From the NCBI GenBank assembly GCA_902761825.1, contig CACWLY010000004.1, positions 1 through 57,266 on the forward strand: DNA of 57,266 bases, written 5' to 3'. Positions 1-10,520 of this stretch are shown here, one piece after another. The notes below the pieces were generated by a model. The model saw only the letters and a program-made list of their open reading frames with translations. It was not told where the DNA came from and made no database searches. The DNA is from an uncultured Eubacteriales bacterium (GTDB lineage Bacteria; Bacillota; Clostridia; Christensenellales; Aristaeellaceae). Each line of letters starts with the position of its first letter. Within the stretch, counting starts at the first letter, position 1. The position numbers were made by a program, and so were the translations under genes.

Positions 1-1
1 G

Positions 2-856
2 TACGAGCTGCTGGGCTGCTTCAAGGTTTCCGATACCGTCCTGCCGGTCAGCAAGCAGCTGTTTTCCGGCTTCAGCTACTTCAAGCGTCTGCTGGTGGGA
101 GGGGACAGCCTGAGCGCCAACTTCTGGATGGCGATGCGCAACACCTTCCTGCTCAGCTTCTACGGCCTGTGCTTCGGCTTCCCCATGCCGATCATCCTGG
201 CGCTGTTCTTCAACGAGATCCGCTCCAACGCGGCGCGCAGCGTGTATCAGGTGCTGACCTACCTGCCCAAGTTCATGTCCACCGTCGTTATGACCTCGCT
301 GGTGACCATGCTTGTCAAGCAGGGCTCCATCATCGGCCAGATGGGCATCGTATCCCAGGCGCTGGTCAAGCTCGGGCTTATTTCCGAGGAGGTCGGCAAC
401 GCCGGATTGCTCAACAATCCGAGCTTCTTCCGCGCCATCTACCAAATCAGCGGCATCTGGGAGGGCGCGGGCTATGACAGCATCGTATACTTTGCCGCCA
501 TCATCGCCATCGCGCCGACCAGCTACGAGGCGGCGCAGATCGACGGCGCGAACAAATGGGCGCAGATGCGCTATGTGGTGCTGCCCAGCATCCTGTCCAC
601 CATCGTCATCATGCTGATCACGCGAATCGGCTCGCTGCTGAACATCGGCTATGAAAAAGTCCTGCTGCTGTACAACACCAAGACCTATGTGACGGCCGAC
701 GTGATTTCCACCCTGTCCTACCGTACCGGCCTTTCCGGCGGCGCGGGCACCGGCATCGCCAGCGCGGCCGAAATGATGAACAACGTCGTCGGCATGCTGC
801 TGGTGATCGGCGCAAACACCATTGCCCGCAAGGCGGCTAACACCTCGCTGTATTAA
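2..856 (+). CDS. Sugar ABC transporter permease, LplB/YteP type (5' truncated by window edge)
   Basis: Inner-membrane subunit of a carbohydrate ABC importer. The frame is open from base 2, so the gene starts upstream of the window; the GTG at 95 is internal. The visible part carries several hydrophobic helices and the cytoplasmic coupling (EAA) loop 'YEAAQIDGANKWAQMRYVVLP', which contacts the ATPase in this family. It ends in TAA 12 bases before the next permease gene. Together with that permease and the binding protein it matches the YtcQ-YteP-YtcP/LplABC group, in which a multitask ATPase of the MsmK type powers transport. The GH105 gene at the end of the same run suggests pectin-derived oligosaccharides as cargo. 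The family call is firm; the substrate is inferred. Confidence 0.92.
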   Translation, partial: YELLGCFKVSDTVLPVSKQLFSGFSYFKRLLVGGDSLSANFWMAMRNTFLLSFYGLCFGFPMPIILALFFNEIRSNAARSVYQVLTYLPKFMSTVVMTSLVTMLVKQGSIIGQMGIVSQALVKLGLISEEVGNAGLLNNPSFFRAIYQISGIWEGAGYDSIVYFAAIIAIAPTSYEAAQIDGANKWAQMRYVVLPSILSTIVIMLITRIGSLLNIGYEKVLLLYNTKTYVTADVISTLSYRTGLSGGAGTGIASAAEMMNNVVGMLLVIGANTIARKAANTSLY

Positions 857-868
857 GGAGGGTTCAGC

Positions 869-1759
869 ATGAAAAGAAAGCTTGAAATCTCCGAACTGAT
901 CTTCAAGATCCTCAGCTATACGCTTCTGACCGTGTTCGCCCTGGGCTGCCTGTATCCCTTCGTATACGCCATTTCAGCCTCCCTCAGCGGCCGTCAGGCG
1001 GTGGAATACGGCCAGGTCGTGCTCTTCCCCAAGGACGTGCAGTTCGAGGCCTTCTCCATGATGTTCCAGAATAACATGTTCTGGAATTCCTACTCCAACA
1101 CCCTGTTCCTTACCTGCTACGGCACCATCTGGGCGCTGGGCGTATCCATCCTGGGCGCTTACGCGCTGAGTAAAAAGCGCCTGCTTTTCCGCAAAACCTT
1201 CAACTTCTTCCTCGTGTTCACCATGTGGTTCAGCGCCGGCATCGTGCCCCAGTACCTGAACTATCTGGATACGCAGAAGGTGTTCCGCGCAATCGGCATC
1301 ATGGACGACAAATGGCTGGTGGTCATCGCGATGGGCATGGCGGCCATGAACATCATCCTGCTGCGCAACGCCTTTGAAAACGTCCCGAGCGAAATCGAAG
1401 AAGCGGCCATCGTGGACGGCGCGACCGAATTCCAGGTGCTCAGCAAGGTCTATATCCCCATGAGCAAGAGTACGATCGCTACGGTCGCCCTGTTCTTCGC
1501 CATCAGCCGCTGGAACGGCTATTTCTGGGCGCGCCAGATGATCAGCAACCAGAACGAGCATCCGCTGCAGGTATTCATCCGCTTGCAGCTGGAAATGTAT
1601 ACAGACCCCGAGCAGATGGCGGGCTGGAACCGCATTTACGCTTCGGACTCGGTGATTTACGCGCTGATCATCTGTTCGATCATCCCGATCCTGATCATTT
1701 ACCCATTTATTCAGAAGTACTTCGCCAAAGGCACCAATGCCGGCGGTGTGAAGGAATAA
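869..1759 (+). CDS. Carbohydrate ABC transporter permease, LplC/YtcP (MalG-like) type
   Basis: Second transmembrane subunit of the same importer, 296 aa, the usual family length. TM1 lies at about residues 11-36, and further helices follow. The EAA coupling loop (PSEIEEAAIVDGATEFQVLSK, shortened here to 'EEAAIVDGATEFQ') is near residue 175. A ribosome binding site 'aaggaggg' precedes the ATG. It sits 12 bases after the first permease and 20 bases before the solute-binding protein, so the three are almost certainly one transcript. The C-terminus 'GTNAGGVKE' is typical of LplC-type permeases. The substrate is inferred from neighbours. Confidence 0.93.
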   Translation: MKRKLEISELIFKILSYTLLTVFALGCLYPFVYAISASLSGRQAVEYGQVVLFPKDVQFEAFSMMFQNNMFWNSYSNTLFLTCYGTIWALGVSILGAYALSKKRLLFRKTFNFFLVFTMWFSAGIVPQYLNYLDTQKVFRAIGIMDDKWLVVIAMGMAAMNIILLRNAFENVPSEIEEAAIVDGATEFQVLSKVYIPMSKSTIATVALFFAISRWNGYFWARQMISNQNEHPLQVFIRLQLEMYTDPEQMAGWNRIYASDSVIYALIICSIIPILIIYPFIQKYFAKGTNAGGVKE

Positions 1760-1779
1760 AAAACAAGGAGGAACAACCA

Positions 1780-3867
1780 ATGAAACGCATTCTTTCCCTG
1801 GTGCTGGTGTGCGCGATGCTCATGTCCCTGTTCATAGCCGCCGCGTCCGCCGAGACCGCGCTCCCCTATGCCGAAGGCACCGTGCTGCGCATGGCCACCG
1901 GCTACAACAACGCCAAGACCGGCCTGTTCTTCGATCCCGAAATCGCGGGCGAAGGCATCACCCTGGCAGACGGCAAGACCTACAACTCCGGCGACCTGAA
2001 GCCCACCTGGGTGGCCGTTCAGGAAAAGCTGGGCGTGGTATTTGAGGACAAATACCAGGGCAACGGCGCCAGCAAGGAGTTCGATTACTGGAAAGAGCAG
2101 CTGGATCAGGTGGACATGCTGAGCGGCACCGCCGCCAAGCTGAGCGAAGCCGGTGAAGCCGGTCTGGTCGTCAACATCGGCGAATACCTGGATCAGATGC
2201 CCAACTTCAAGGCCTATCTGGAAGCCAACCCCATCGTCAAGCTGTCCATCACCGGCAACACCGACACCGGCGCTATCTACTTCAGCCCCTATTTCGACGG
2301 CGTGAACGACATCGAGCGTATGCCGCTGATGCGCGTTGACTGGGTTGTGAAGCTGCTGGACGGCGAGAGCGAATTCACCGCCGAAGCCTGCGGCAATACC
2401 GCCGCTCCCGTCTATGAGCCCTATATGCCCACTTCCGGCAAGGTGGAGATCGAAACGCCCACCCTGGACGGCACCGCCACCGAAATCGTGACCAAGGATT
2501 ACGACGCCGCCGGCAACATCGTGGCCCTGATGAACGAAAAAGGCTCCATGACCGGCGTTGAAGCCGTCAACATGCTGCGCGAGTACATCGACAAGGCTTA
2601 CAACGGCTACTACGGCACCGAGCGCTCCAACCTGTTCGTCGGTCAGAACGCTGCCTGGGACGCCGACGAGCTCGTCGCCCTGCTGCGCTGCGTCGTGAGC
2701 AACGCGCAGACCCTGAACGGCACCGATACTATCCAGGGCCTGTTCTCCCGTGAGGACGCCAACAACCAGCGCCGCGTGGATATGTTCCGCTTCGCCGGCC
2801 ATCTGTTCGGCGTGCGCGGCCTGGAATCCCGTCAGGATTACCTGTATGTGGATGAAGAAGGCGAACTGCGCGACGCCCGTCAGGAAGTCGACACCTACAT
2901 CGCCCTGGCCCGCATGCACGCGCTGGCCGAAGAAGGCCTGATCTCCCAGGCTTTCATCAACGGCGAAGACGTGAAGACCGCCAACTACCTCGAGCAGGAT
3001 CTGGGCTTCATGCACTACGACTACAACCAGACCCAGACGCTGTACAACCAGACCAAGCTGGACAACGCCGCCGGTGAAAAGTACATGGCGGTCATGGTTC
3101 CCGTGGCCCGTTGGTATGACGGCACCAGCGAGGACGGCGTGTACATGCGCTTCACCGAGTCCTGGCGTTCGGTCAAGACCGACGGCTGGGGCATCTCCAA
3201 GCCCGGCGTGGGCGACGACACCGACAAGCTGAACGCCGCCCTGGCCCTGATCGACTTTGCCTATTCCGAAGAGGGCACCATCCTGATGAGCTACGGCCCC
3301 GACGCCTTCATCAAGAAGAACGCCGACGGCAGCTACGTCACCTTCCTGTTCAACGGCAAGGAAATGCCCGAGATCGCCGACGCCACCTACGCCGAACTGT
3401 GGGAGAAGGCTTCCGGCAACTACACCAACTACGCCCGTCAGTTCCTGGGCTCTACCCTGAGCTTCATGAAGAGCCAGGCCTTCGAGTATCAGTGCACGCA
3501 TGAGGTCGGCCGCGAGGGCGCGGGCAAGATCTCCACGGCCATCGCCCTGGGCACCATCAAGCATCCCGAGCTGGCCATCGCCGAGAATCCCTGGTACACC
3601 TCCATTCCCACCGTGCTGCCCACCACCAAGAACGAGAACCAGGAGCTGGGCCAGTACACCGAGCTGAACAGCAAGTTCCAGGGCGGCAAGGATCAGGAGA
3701 ACATCTTCGTTGATATCATCGCTTCCGGCTTCAACGCCGAGGGCATGGGCGATCCTGAGGAAGCCGCCGCTTATGTGGCCGACACCATGATGGGCACCCA
3801 GTACCTGGGCATCAAGGAAGGCGCCTGGGAAGCCCTGGTTGATTACTACGAAGAAATCACCCAGTAA
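1780..3867 (+). CDS. Extracellular solute-binding protein of the sugar importer, large form
   Basis: Captures substrate outside the cell and delivers it to the two permeases upstream. It is 695 aa, long even for the LplA/YtcQ group (usually about 500-550). Residues 1-24 form a signal peptide ending 'AAASA' before 'ETALPY', which looks like signal peptidase I cleavage. There is a Cys at residue 11 but no good lipobox, which is odd for a Gram-positive binding protein that should be lipid-anchored. GGAGG lies just before the ATG. The gene is very rich in preferred GC codons, which suggests high expression. A perfect hairpin follows the stop codon, so this gene may be made in excess over the downstream genes. 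The family call rests on length, signal and position; the sugar is not known. Confidence 0.88.
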   Translation: MKRILSLVLVCAMLMSLFIAAASAETALPYAEGTVLRMATGYNNAKTGLFFDPEIAGEGITLADGKTYNSGDLKPTWVAVQEKLGVVFEDKYQGNGASKEFDYWKEQLDQVDMLSGTAAKLSEAGEAGLVVNIGEYLDQMPNFKAYLEANPIVKLSITGNTDTGAIYFSPYFDGVNDIERMPLMRVDWVVKLLDGESEFTAEACGNTAAPVYEPYMPTSGKVEIETPTLDGTATEIVTKDYDAAGNIVALMNEKGSMTGVEAVNMLREYIDKAYNGYYGTERSNLFVGQNAAWDADELVALLRCVVSNAQTLNGTDTIQGLFSREDANNQRRVDMFRFAGHLFGVRGLESRQDYLYVDEEGELRDARQEVDTYIALARMHALAEEGLISQAFINGEDVKTANYLEQDLGFMHYDYNQTQTLYNQTKLDNAAGEKYMAVMVPVARWYDGTSEDGVYMRFTESWRSVKTDGWGISKPGVGDDTDKLNAALALIDFAYSEEGTILMSYGPDAFIKKNADGSYVTFLFNGKEMPEIADATYAELWEKASGNYTNYARQFLGSTLSFMKSQAFEYQCTHEVGREGAGKISTAIALGTIKHPELAIAENPWYTSIPTVLPTTKNENQELGQYTELNSKFQGGKDQENIFVDIIASGFNAEGMGDPEEAAAYVADTMMGTQYLGIKEGAWEALVDYYEEITQ

Positions 3868-3880
3868 TCCGCGTTATCGT

Positions 3881-3905
3881 CTGCCCGGGGCTCCGCCCCG
3901 GGCAG
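3881..3905 (+). terminator. Strong intercistronic hairpin after the binding-protein gene
   Basis: An 11-bp perfect stem (CTGCCCGGGGC / GCCCCGGGCAG) with a TCC loop begins 14 bases after the stop codon. No U-tract follows. I therefore read it as an mRNA-stabilising or attenuating hairpin within the operon rather than a full terminator. Such hairpins often sit behind binding-protein genes and raise their expression relative to downstream genes. Confidence 0.6.
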
Positions 3906-3948
3906 ACGCCCGCCATTTTCCAAAGCTGACGCAGGAGGTCGGTCGATC

Positions 3949-4539
3949 ATGTATAAAAAACAAGTGGCATTGCAGAAGATCCTTTGCATAGGATTGCTGA
4001 TTGTCTGCGCCCTGGTGTTCGTATATTCCCTGGGCATCATGACAGACCTCTACGACGCGCTGTACAATACGATCCGCAATCCGGAAAAGCTGGAGAAAAC
4101 CACGGTGACCGGCTCCCGGATCTATTACGACATGCAGGGCTTCAACCGTGATTTCCTGCATGCGTCCATCGCCATGCTGGTGCTGTGCGTGCTGCTGTTC
4201 ATCACGAATACCCACAGCCGCAGAAGGTATTATATCGGCAACTATGCCGCCGTCGGTCTGGTGTCTGTGTGCGGCGTCGCCTTCACCGTGTGGGCGCATA
4301 ATCAGATCCAGGCTTTCAGGGCGCAGTTCCTTCAGATCAATTTTGAAGAGCTGGCCGAGCACGCCGTAAAGAAAAAGAGCCTTTATACCGAATCGACCTT
4401 CTGGTTCGATATCCATTATGTGATCTTCGGACTGCTGCTGATCGGCATTATCCTGCTGATCGCGAACGTTATCTGGAAACGCAAGCTGATGAAAGCGGAA
4501 CAAGCCCTGGTTGCGCAGGGAAAGGGGGCGGTAGCATGA
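3949..4539 (+). CDS. Unknown four-helix membrane protein A of the sugar importer operon
   Basis: I do not recognise this 196-aa protein. Hydrophobic segments lie near residues 9-31, 70-88, 97-116 and 157-177. The loop between TM1 and TM2 is about 40 residues, and the tail is short and basic. There is no signal peptide, catalytic motif or known domain. GGAGG precedes the ATG. Its stop overlaps the next start by 4 bases (ATGA), so it is translationally coupled to membrane protein B and then to the ATPase. The position inside a carbohydrate ABC operon suggests an accessory membrane subunit or regulator of the importer, but no homology visible to me supports a specific role. Confidence 0.75.
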   Translation: MYKKQVALQKILCIGLLIVCALVFVYSLGIMTDLYDALYNTIRNPEKLEKTTVTGSRIYYDMQGFNRDFLHASIAMLVLCVLLFITNTHSRRRYYIGNYAAVGLVSVCGVAFTVWAHNQIQAFRAQFLQINFEELAEHAVKKKSLYTESTFWFDIHYVIFGLLLIGIILLIANVIWKRKLMKAEQALVAQGKGAVA

Positions 4540-5045
4540 CCCAGACCATGGATGATCGCGAGATCCGTAAGGATCGGATGCGCTTTGTGAAAAACACGGT
4601 TTCTTCCCGGCTGTGCTATCTGGCGATCCTGCTGAATGTTCTGTATTTCGTTTCAATATATAAATCCGACGTGGGCTCCTGGTATTACCAGATCCTGGTG
4701 GGCGGTTCCATCGTATACAACCTGCTGTTCATGCTGATCACCTTCCTGGCGTCGGAGGGCGTCAAGAATTATCAGAAAAAATACTCCACTGTGCTCTTTG
4801 TTATCGGCGCGCTGCAGATCTGCCGCATTTTCCTGCTGCCGATGAAAGCGCATCAGGCCGTCGTCAAGGCCAGCGGCGTTGAAACCGTCGTCATGCAGAA
4901 TCCGCAGTTCATCCGGGTGATCCTCTACCTGGTCGGCAGCGCGGTTTGCCTGATTGCGGCGGCGGTCATCAACCTGCGCAAATGCAAGGTGCTCGAGGAG
5001 CATGCCAACGCCATGAAATCACGGAACGCAAAGGAGGCTGCATAA
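4536..5045 (+). CDS. Unknown four-helix membrane protein B of the sugar importer operon
   Basis: Unrecognised 169-aa protein with a charged, basic N-terminus (residues 1-20). Likely helices lie at about 24-42, 51-72, 84-102 and 125-146, followed by a short charged tail. It overlaps gene A by 4 bases and ends one base before the ATPase start, so it belongs to one tightly coupled cluster. It has about the same size and helix number as the other three small membrane proteins here, but I see no convincing alignment between them by eye. An accessory role in sugar import is inferred only from position. Confidence 0.74.
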   Translation: MTQTMDDREIRKDRMRFVKNTVSSRLCYLAILLNVLYFVSIYKSDVGSWYYQILVGGSIVYNLLFMLITFLASEGVKNYQKKYSTVLFVIGALQICRIFLLPMKAHQAVVKASGVETVVMQNPQFIRVILYLVGSAVCLIAAAVINLRKCKVLEEHANAMKSRNAKEAA

Positions 5046-5046
5046 T

Positions 5047-6120
<1,074 letters not shown>

Positions 6121-6122
6121 TC

Positions 6123-6686
6123 ATGGCAAAGCAGCCTGTCGGTTTCAAGGAGTTTACCCGCAAACGCATCGTCGGCCTGAAGCGCAAACCGCAGACCATC
6201 GCGCTGATCGTGCTGGTGATCGGCTTTCTCTACTATTCGCTGAACCTTACCCAGATCTCCAATACCACAGCCAAGATACAGGGATCGGGGATGGGACTGT
6301 GCGGGTTTGTCACCATGCTCTTTTCCATGCTGTCGCTGGTGTGCTTCCTCAACGCTTTCCCGCACCGGAAAAAGACGAATATCCCGATGCTTGTGCTGAT
6401 GTTCCTGATGCTGGGCGTCATCATCTACTGCGACAATTACTATGGCGGCTGCATCCACCGCGCGATCACCCGCGAAACCAATCCCATCGATCCGACGGGT
6501 TCCAACAGCTATATCACCAAAGCGGCTTCCATGCTCCGCTGGCATCAGGGCATTCTGATCCTCGGCGCGGCGCTGGTCGCGCTGCTCCCGGTTTACGCTC
6601 CCATGCTGCGCAGGATCAATACCTCGATCGAGGTTGCCGGCAACCGCGATATGGGCGCTATCGATATCACCGGCGAAGACGCCTGA
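6123..6686 (+). CDS. Unknown four-helix membrane protein C of the sugar importer operon
   Basis: Unrecognised 187-aa protein starting 2 bases after the ATPase. It has a strongly basic N-terminus (KEFTRKRIVGLKRKP) and predicted helices near 23-40, 57-79, 86-104 and 142-160. A roughly 35-residue loop containing several Asn, Thr and Cys residues sits between the last two. The C-terminal tail is acidic. No enzyme motif is visible. Immediate adjacency to the ATPase and the shared four-helix size class suggest that it works with proteins A, B and D. Confidence 0.74.
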   Translation: MAKQPVGFKEFTRKRIVGLKRKPQTIALIVLVIGFLYYSLNLTQISNTTAKIQGSGMGLCGFVTMLFSMLSLVCFLNAFPHRKKTNIPMLVLMFLMLGVIIYCDNYYGGCIHRAITRETNPIDPTGSNSYITKAASMLRWHQGILILGAALVALLPVYAPMLRRINTSIEVAGNRDMGAIDITGEDA

Positions 6687-6698
6687 GCGTACTGAAGC

Positions 6699-7331
6699 AT
6701 GGCAGGAAAGAACAAAAAGGAACCCGCCGAAGAAAAGAAGAGCCTTGCGGAGTATTATCAGCTGAACACCAGGGCCGTGGACGACCTGGTGAACGCGAAC
6801 GCGGAAAACTCGCCCAAGGTGAGCGAGGAGGAGCTGCGAAAATACCGCTCCGGCCCCAAAATCAGGCTTTCCGACGCGGCGAAGGCGATCCTGCTCAAAA
6901 CCTGGTTCGGCGGAATGGTGTGTTTCTTCTTCTTCTGGGGCCTGGGGATGTATGTGAGCGATCAGGCCGATCAGCTTCTGATCCTCGGCCTCGGCTTCGG
7001 ATTTGTGACCGATCTGTTCACCAACAACATTTTCCGCTTTTACGCAAAAGTTCCCGGAGCGAACGACCGCTGGATGATGTTCCCGAAAAAACGGTTTCTC
7101 TCCCTGCCGCTCAATGTTCTGTATGCTTTTGTTATCCTCTTCTGCGTGGTCACCACCTACAACGCGCTGAACGCTTTGCTGGTTGTGCTGACCGACGCGA
7201 AGGATACCGTCCCTCTGGGGGTGGAGCCGATCCTGTTCGGCGTGTTTTCGATGGCGTGGGATATGCTGTTCCTGTTTATGAAAAAGACGGCCAAGCGCGT
7301 GATAGCCGACGCAAAACAAACACCGAGGTAA
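6699..7331 (+). CDS. Unknown four-helix membrane protein D with charged cytoplasmic N-terminus
   Basis: Unrecognised 210-aa protein. Residues 1-60 are highly charged and predicted soluble. Four hydrophobic stretches follow at about 63-85, 90-108, 133-160 and 172-194, with a basic C-terminus. It starts 12 bases after gene C and ends 4 bases before the GH105 gene. It is the last of the four membrane proteins between the binding protein and the glycan hydrolase. Function unknown; a link to oligosaccharide uptake is inferred from the operon. Confidence 0.74.
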   Translation: MAGKNKKEPAEEKKSLAEYYQLNTRAVDDLVNANAENSPKVSEEELRKYRSGPKIRLSDAAKAILLKTWFGGMVCFFFFWGLGMYVSDQADQLLILGLGFGFVTDLFTNNIFRFYAKVPGANDRWMMFPKKRFLSLPLNVLYAFVILFCVVTTYNALNALLVVLTDAKDTVPLGVEPILFGVFSMAWDMLFLFMKKTAKRVIADAKQTPR

Positions 7332-7335
7332 TGCG

Positions 7336-8469
7336 ATGTATGAGATGATAGACCGATATGTGGTCAGCCTGATCGAGCGATCCACGCCGGAAAGCACGGT
7401 ATGGAATATAGAGCGCGTGCGGCAGGGAAAGCCTTCGGATTGGAATTATATCGACGGCTGCATGCTGACGGCGCTGATTTCCATGAGCGAAATAACGGGG
7501 GACGGGCAGTTCTTCGATTTCGCCGAGCGCGTGGTGGATCATTTCGTTCAGGACGACGGGACGATCCGGACCTATCATCCCGAAAAGCGCAGCCTGGACG
7601 ATATCAACGAAGGCCGCGTCCTGTTTCCGCTGTACGCAAAGACCGGAAAACAGAAGTATGAAAAAGCGGCGCGGTATCTGCACGGGCAGCTGCTCGGTCA
7701 GCCGCGCACCGGCGAGGGCAGCTTCTGGCACAAGCTGATCTATCCCGATCAGGTCTGGCTGGACGGCATCTACATGGCGCAGCCTTTTGAAGCGCTGTAC
7801 CGGAAGCATTTCGGGGACGGGGATTATTCCGACATCATGCGGCAGATACGCGTCGTGCGCGACCGCATGAAGGATCCCGCAACGGGCCTGTATTATCACG
7901 GCTATGACGCTTCCCGCAAGGCTTTCTGGGCGGATAAAACGACCGGCTGCTCGCGCAGCTTCTGGCTGCGGGCATTGGGATGGTTTTCCGTGGCGATGGC
8001 CGATCTGCTGGAAATCATGCCGGAGGACGCGCAGCGGCGGGAGCTTGCCGGTATTTTCAGCCAATTGATGGAAAGCCTGCTGCGGTTTTCCGATCCCGAT
8101 ACCGGCATGTACTGGCAGGTAGTCGATCAGATCGGCCGCGAGGGCAACTATCTGGAAAGCAGCGGAAGCTCGATGATCGCCTACGCCATGCTGAAGGGCG
8201 CAAGGCTGGGCGTTCTGCCCAAAGAATATGCCGTCCAGGGCCATAAGACCTTCGACGGCATCGTGAGGAACCGACTTTCCCAGGCGGACGGGCAGCTTTC
8301 GCTGAGCGGCATTTGCCTGGTCGCCGGGCTTGGGCCGGAGAAAGACCATCGGCGCGACGGCAGCTACGAATACTATATTTCGGAGCCTGTCGTCAGCAAT
8401 GACGCGAAGGGCGCGGCCCCGTTCCTGCTCTGCTATACCGAAATCAAACGTCTCCCAGAATCACCTTGA
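7336..8469 (+). CDS. Unsaturated glycuronyl (rhamnogalacturonyl) hydrolase, GH105/GH88 family
   Basis: Cytoplasmic enzyme that removes the unsaturated uronic acid left by pectate or rhamnogalacturonan lyases. It is 377 aa, near the YteR/YesR length. Family blocks visible in order are 'WNYIDGCML', 'DGTIRTYHP', 'LDDINEGR', 'QPRTGEGSFWHK', 'YPDQVWLDGIYMAQPF', 'TGLYYHGYD' and 'TGCSRSFWLRALGW'. The Asp in 'WLDGIYM' matches the catalytic acid of YteR. There is no signal peptide, so it acts on imported oligosaccharides, which fits the transporter upstream. Its last 26 bases overlap the 3' end of the convergent AraC gene. Confidence 0.93.
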   Translation: MYEMIDRYVVSLIERSTPESTVWNIERVRQGKPSDWNYIDGCMLTALISMSEITGDGQFFDFAERVVDHFVQDDGTIRTYHPEKRSLDDINEGRVLFPLYAKTGKQKYEKAARYLHGQLLGQPRTGEGSFWHKLIYPDQVWLDGIYMAQPFEALYRKHFGDGDYSDIMRQIRVVRDRMKDPATGLYYHGYDASRKAFWADKTTGCSRSFWLRALGWFSVAMADLLEIMPEDAQRRELAGIFSQLMESLLRFSDPDTGMYWQVVDQIGREGNYLESSGSSMIAYAMLKGARLGVLPKEYAVQGHKTFDGIVRNRLSQADGQLSLSGICLVAGLGPEKDHRRDGSYEYYISEPVVSNDAKGAAPFLLCYTEIKRLPESP

Positions 8470-9244
8470 CGCTATCGGCGTCGGGCTTCGGCGCGGTTTC
8501 GGCCAGGTGCTTCGCTTTCAGATAATAGCTGGGAGCGACGCCGTAACGCTTCTTGAACATCTTGGAGAAGTACAGGGGATCCCGGAAACCGCACATCAGC
8601 GCGATATCCGCGATCGTGCTGCCGTTGCTGTCGCTGTTGACGAGCACCTCGGCGGCGATTTGCAGCCGTTTGTCGGCCAGGTATTTGTGGGGCGTAACGC
8701 CCAGCTCCTTCTGGAAGAGCTTGCGCAGGTAATCGTAACTGAAGGGCAGCGAGTGCAGATAGCTGTCCAGCTCGTAATCGCAGTCCGCGTAATTGCTGAT
8801 GATGTTGTGCTCGATGCGCTCTACCACGTTTGAACGCTGCTGTACGGTCTGATAGGCCACCAGGTAGCAGGAGATCAGGTCGCCGTAAGCCGAAAGCAGG
8901 GCGGTTTTCTCCTTGCGGTCGGAGTAAAAATGGTAGAAGGCCGCGGTGAAAGCGTCCAGCAGGAAGTGGTTGCTGTCGTCCAGGATCAGGGTGGGCTTCT
9001 TGAAGGTCAATGTGGGCGAAACCATGTTGATATGAATGTTCTTAAACCCCTGATCGCTGGTGTTGGAATGCGGCATCATGGGGGGGATGACCACCACGTT
9101 CCCTTTCCTGTAAGAAAGGTATTCGTTGTCGAAAACGAAAGTACCCGCGCCAAAGGTGCAGTAGATGAATTCCCAGCTCTCATGCGCATGACGTGACACC
9201 GTGTGCATCAGGGAATGCCGTCCGGCGTAGGTGATATCGTTCAT
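8444..9244 (-). CDS. AraC-family transcriptional regulator with cupin sensor domain
   Basis: Sugar-responsive transcription factor, 266 aa. The N-terminal half (about 10-150) looks like an AraC cupin ligand domain, with 'SRHAHESWEF' and 'VVIPPMMPH' as the metal or sugar pocket strands. The C-terminal 100 residues hold two HTH motifs. The first includes 'YDYLRKLFQKELGVTPHKYL'; the second includes 'IADIALMCGF' and 'YFSKMFKKRYGVAPSYY'. A GGAAGGAG ribosome binding site and a TGGACA-17-TATAAT promoter precede it. It lies between the GH105 operon and a second sugar ATPase, so it probably controls one or both. Effector unknown. Confidence 0.92.
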   Translation of the reverse strand: MNDITYAGRHSLMHTVSRHAHESWEFIYCTFGAGTFVFDNEYLSYRKGNVVVIPPMMPHSNTSDQGFKNIHINMVSPTLTFKKPTLILDDSNHFLLDAFTAAFYHFYSDRKEKTALLSAYGDLISCYLVAYQTVQQRSNVVERIEHNIISNYADCDYELDSYLHSLPFSYDYLRKLFQKELGVTPHKYLADKRLQIAAEVLVNSDSNGSTIADIALMCGFRDPLYFSKMFKKRYGVAPSYYLKAKHLAETAPKPDADSVKVILGDV

Positions 9245-9276
9245 GGCGGGCGCTCCTTCCGTTTGTCGGATGTCTT

Positions 9277-9305
9277 ATTATACCATATGACGTCCGTTTT
9301 GTCCA
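9277..9305 (-). promoter_or_regulatory. Sigma-A promoter for the araC-type gene
   Basis: Reading the minus strand, TGGACA (9305-9300) and TATAAT (9282-9277) are 17 bases apart, close to consensus. The AraC-type start codon lies 33 bases further on. Confidence 0.7.
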
Positions 9306-9309
9306 TGCG

Positions 9310-9326
9310 TTATCCGAAATTATCCG
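9310..9326. promoter_or_regulatory. Direct repeat TTATCCG x2, possible AraC half-sites
   Basis: TTATCCG occurs at 9310-9316 and again at 9320-9326, a 10-base period that puts both copies on one face of the helix. They lie just upstream of the araC promoter and about 70 bases before the divergent ATPase gene. AraC proteins bind direct half-sites, but their usual half-sites are longer and further apart, so this is only a candidate. Confidence 0.35.
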
Positions 9327-9393
9327 TTTTTCCCGGGCTTGCGGGGCGCGAGTCCCGGCAGCGGTTGATGAAAATGTCAAGGAGGCAAAGCTT

Positions 9394-10470
<1,077 letters not shown>

Positions 10471-10490
10471 GGGGTCAGAGTGTAAGGCTA

Positions 10491-10520
10491 TTCCTCATTT
10501 ATTCTTCGTGAATTGGCTCT
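10491..10520 (-). repeat. Fragment matching the right end of the 21.6-22.1 kb element
   Basis: The stretch ending 'TTCGTGAATTGGCTCTTA' closely matches 'TTCGCGAATTGGCTCTTA' at 22080-22097, and the similarity extends leftwards ('CTCATTTATTC' against 'TTCATTCACCC'). It directly abuts the second repeat type at 10521. Confidence 0.6.

Noticed and set aside
1711..3564. 617-aa open frame antisense to the sugar-binding protein gene
   Set aside because: Shadow of a GC-rich, codon-biased gene. The composition is His/Gly/Val-rich with no domain, and the plus-strand gene has a ribosome site, a signal peptide and operon context.
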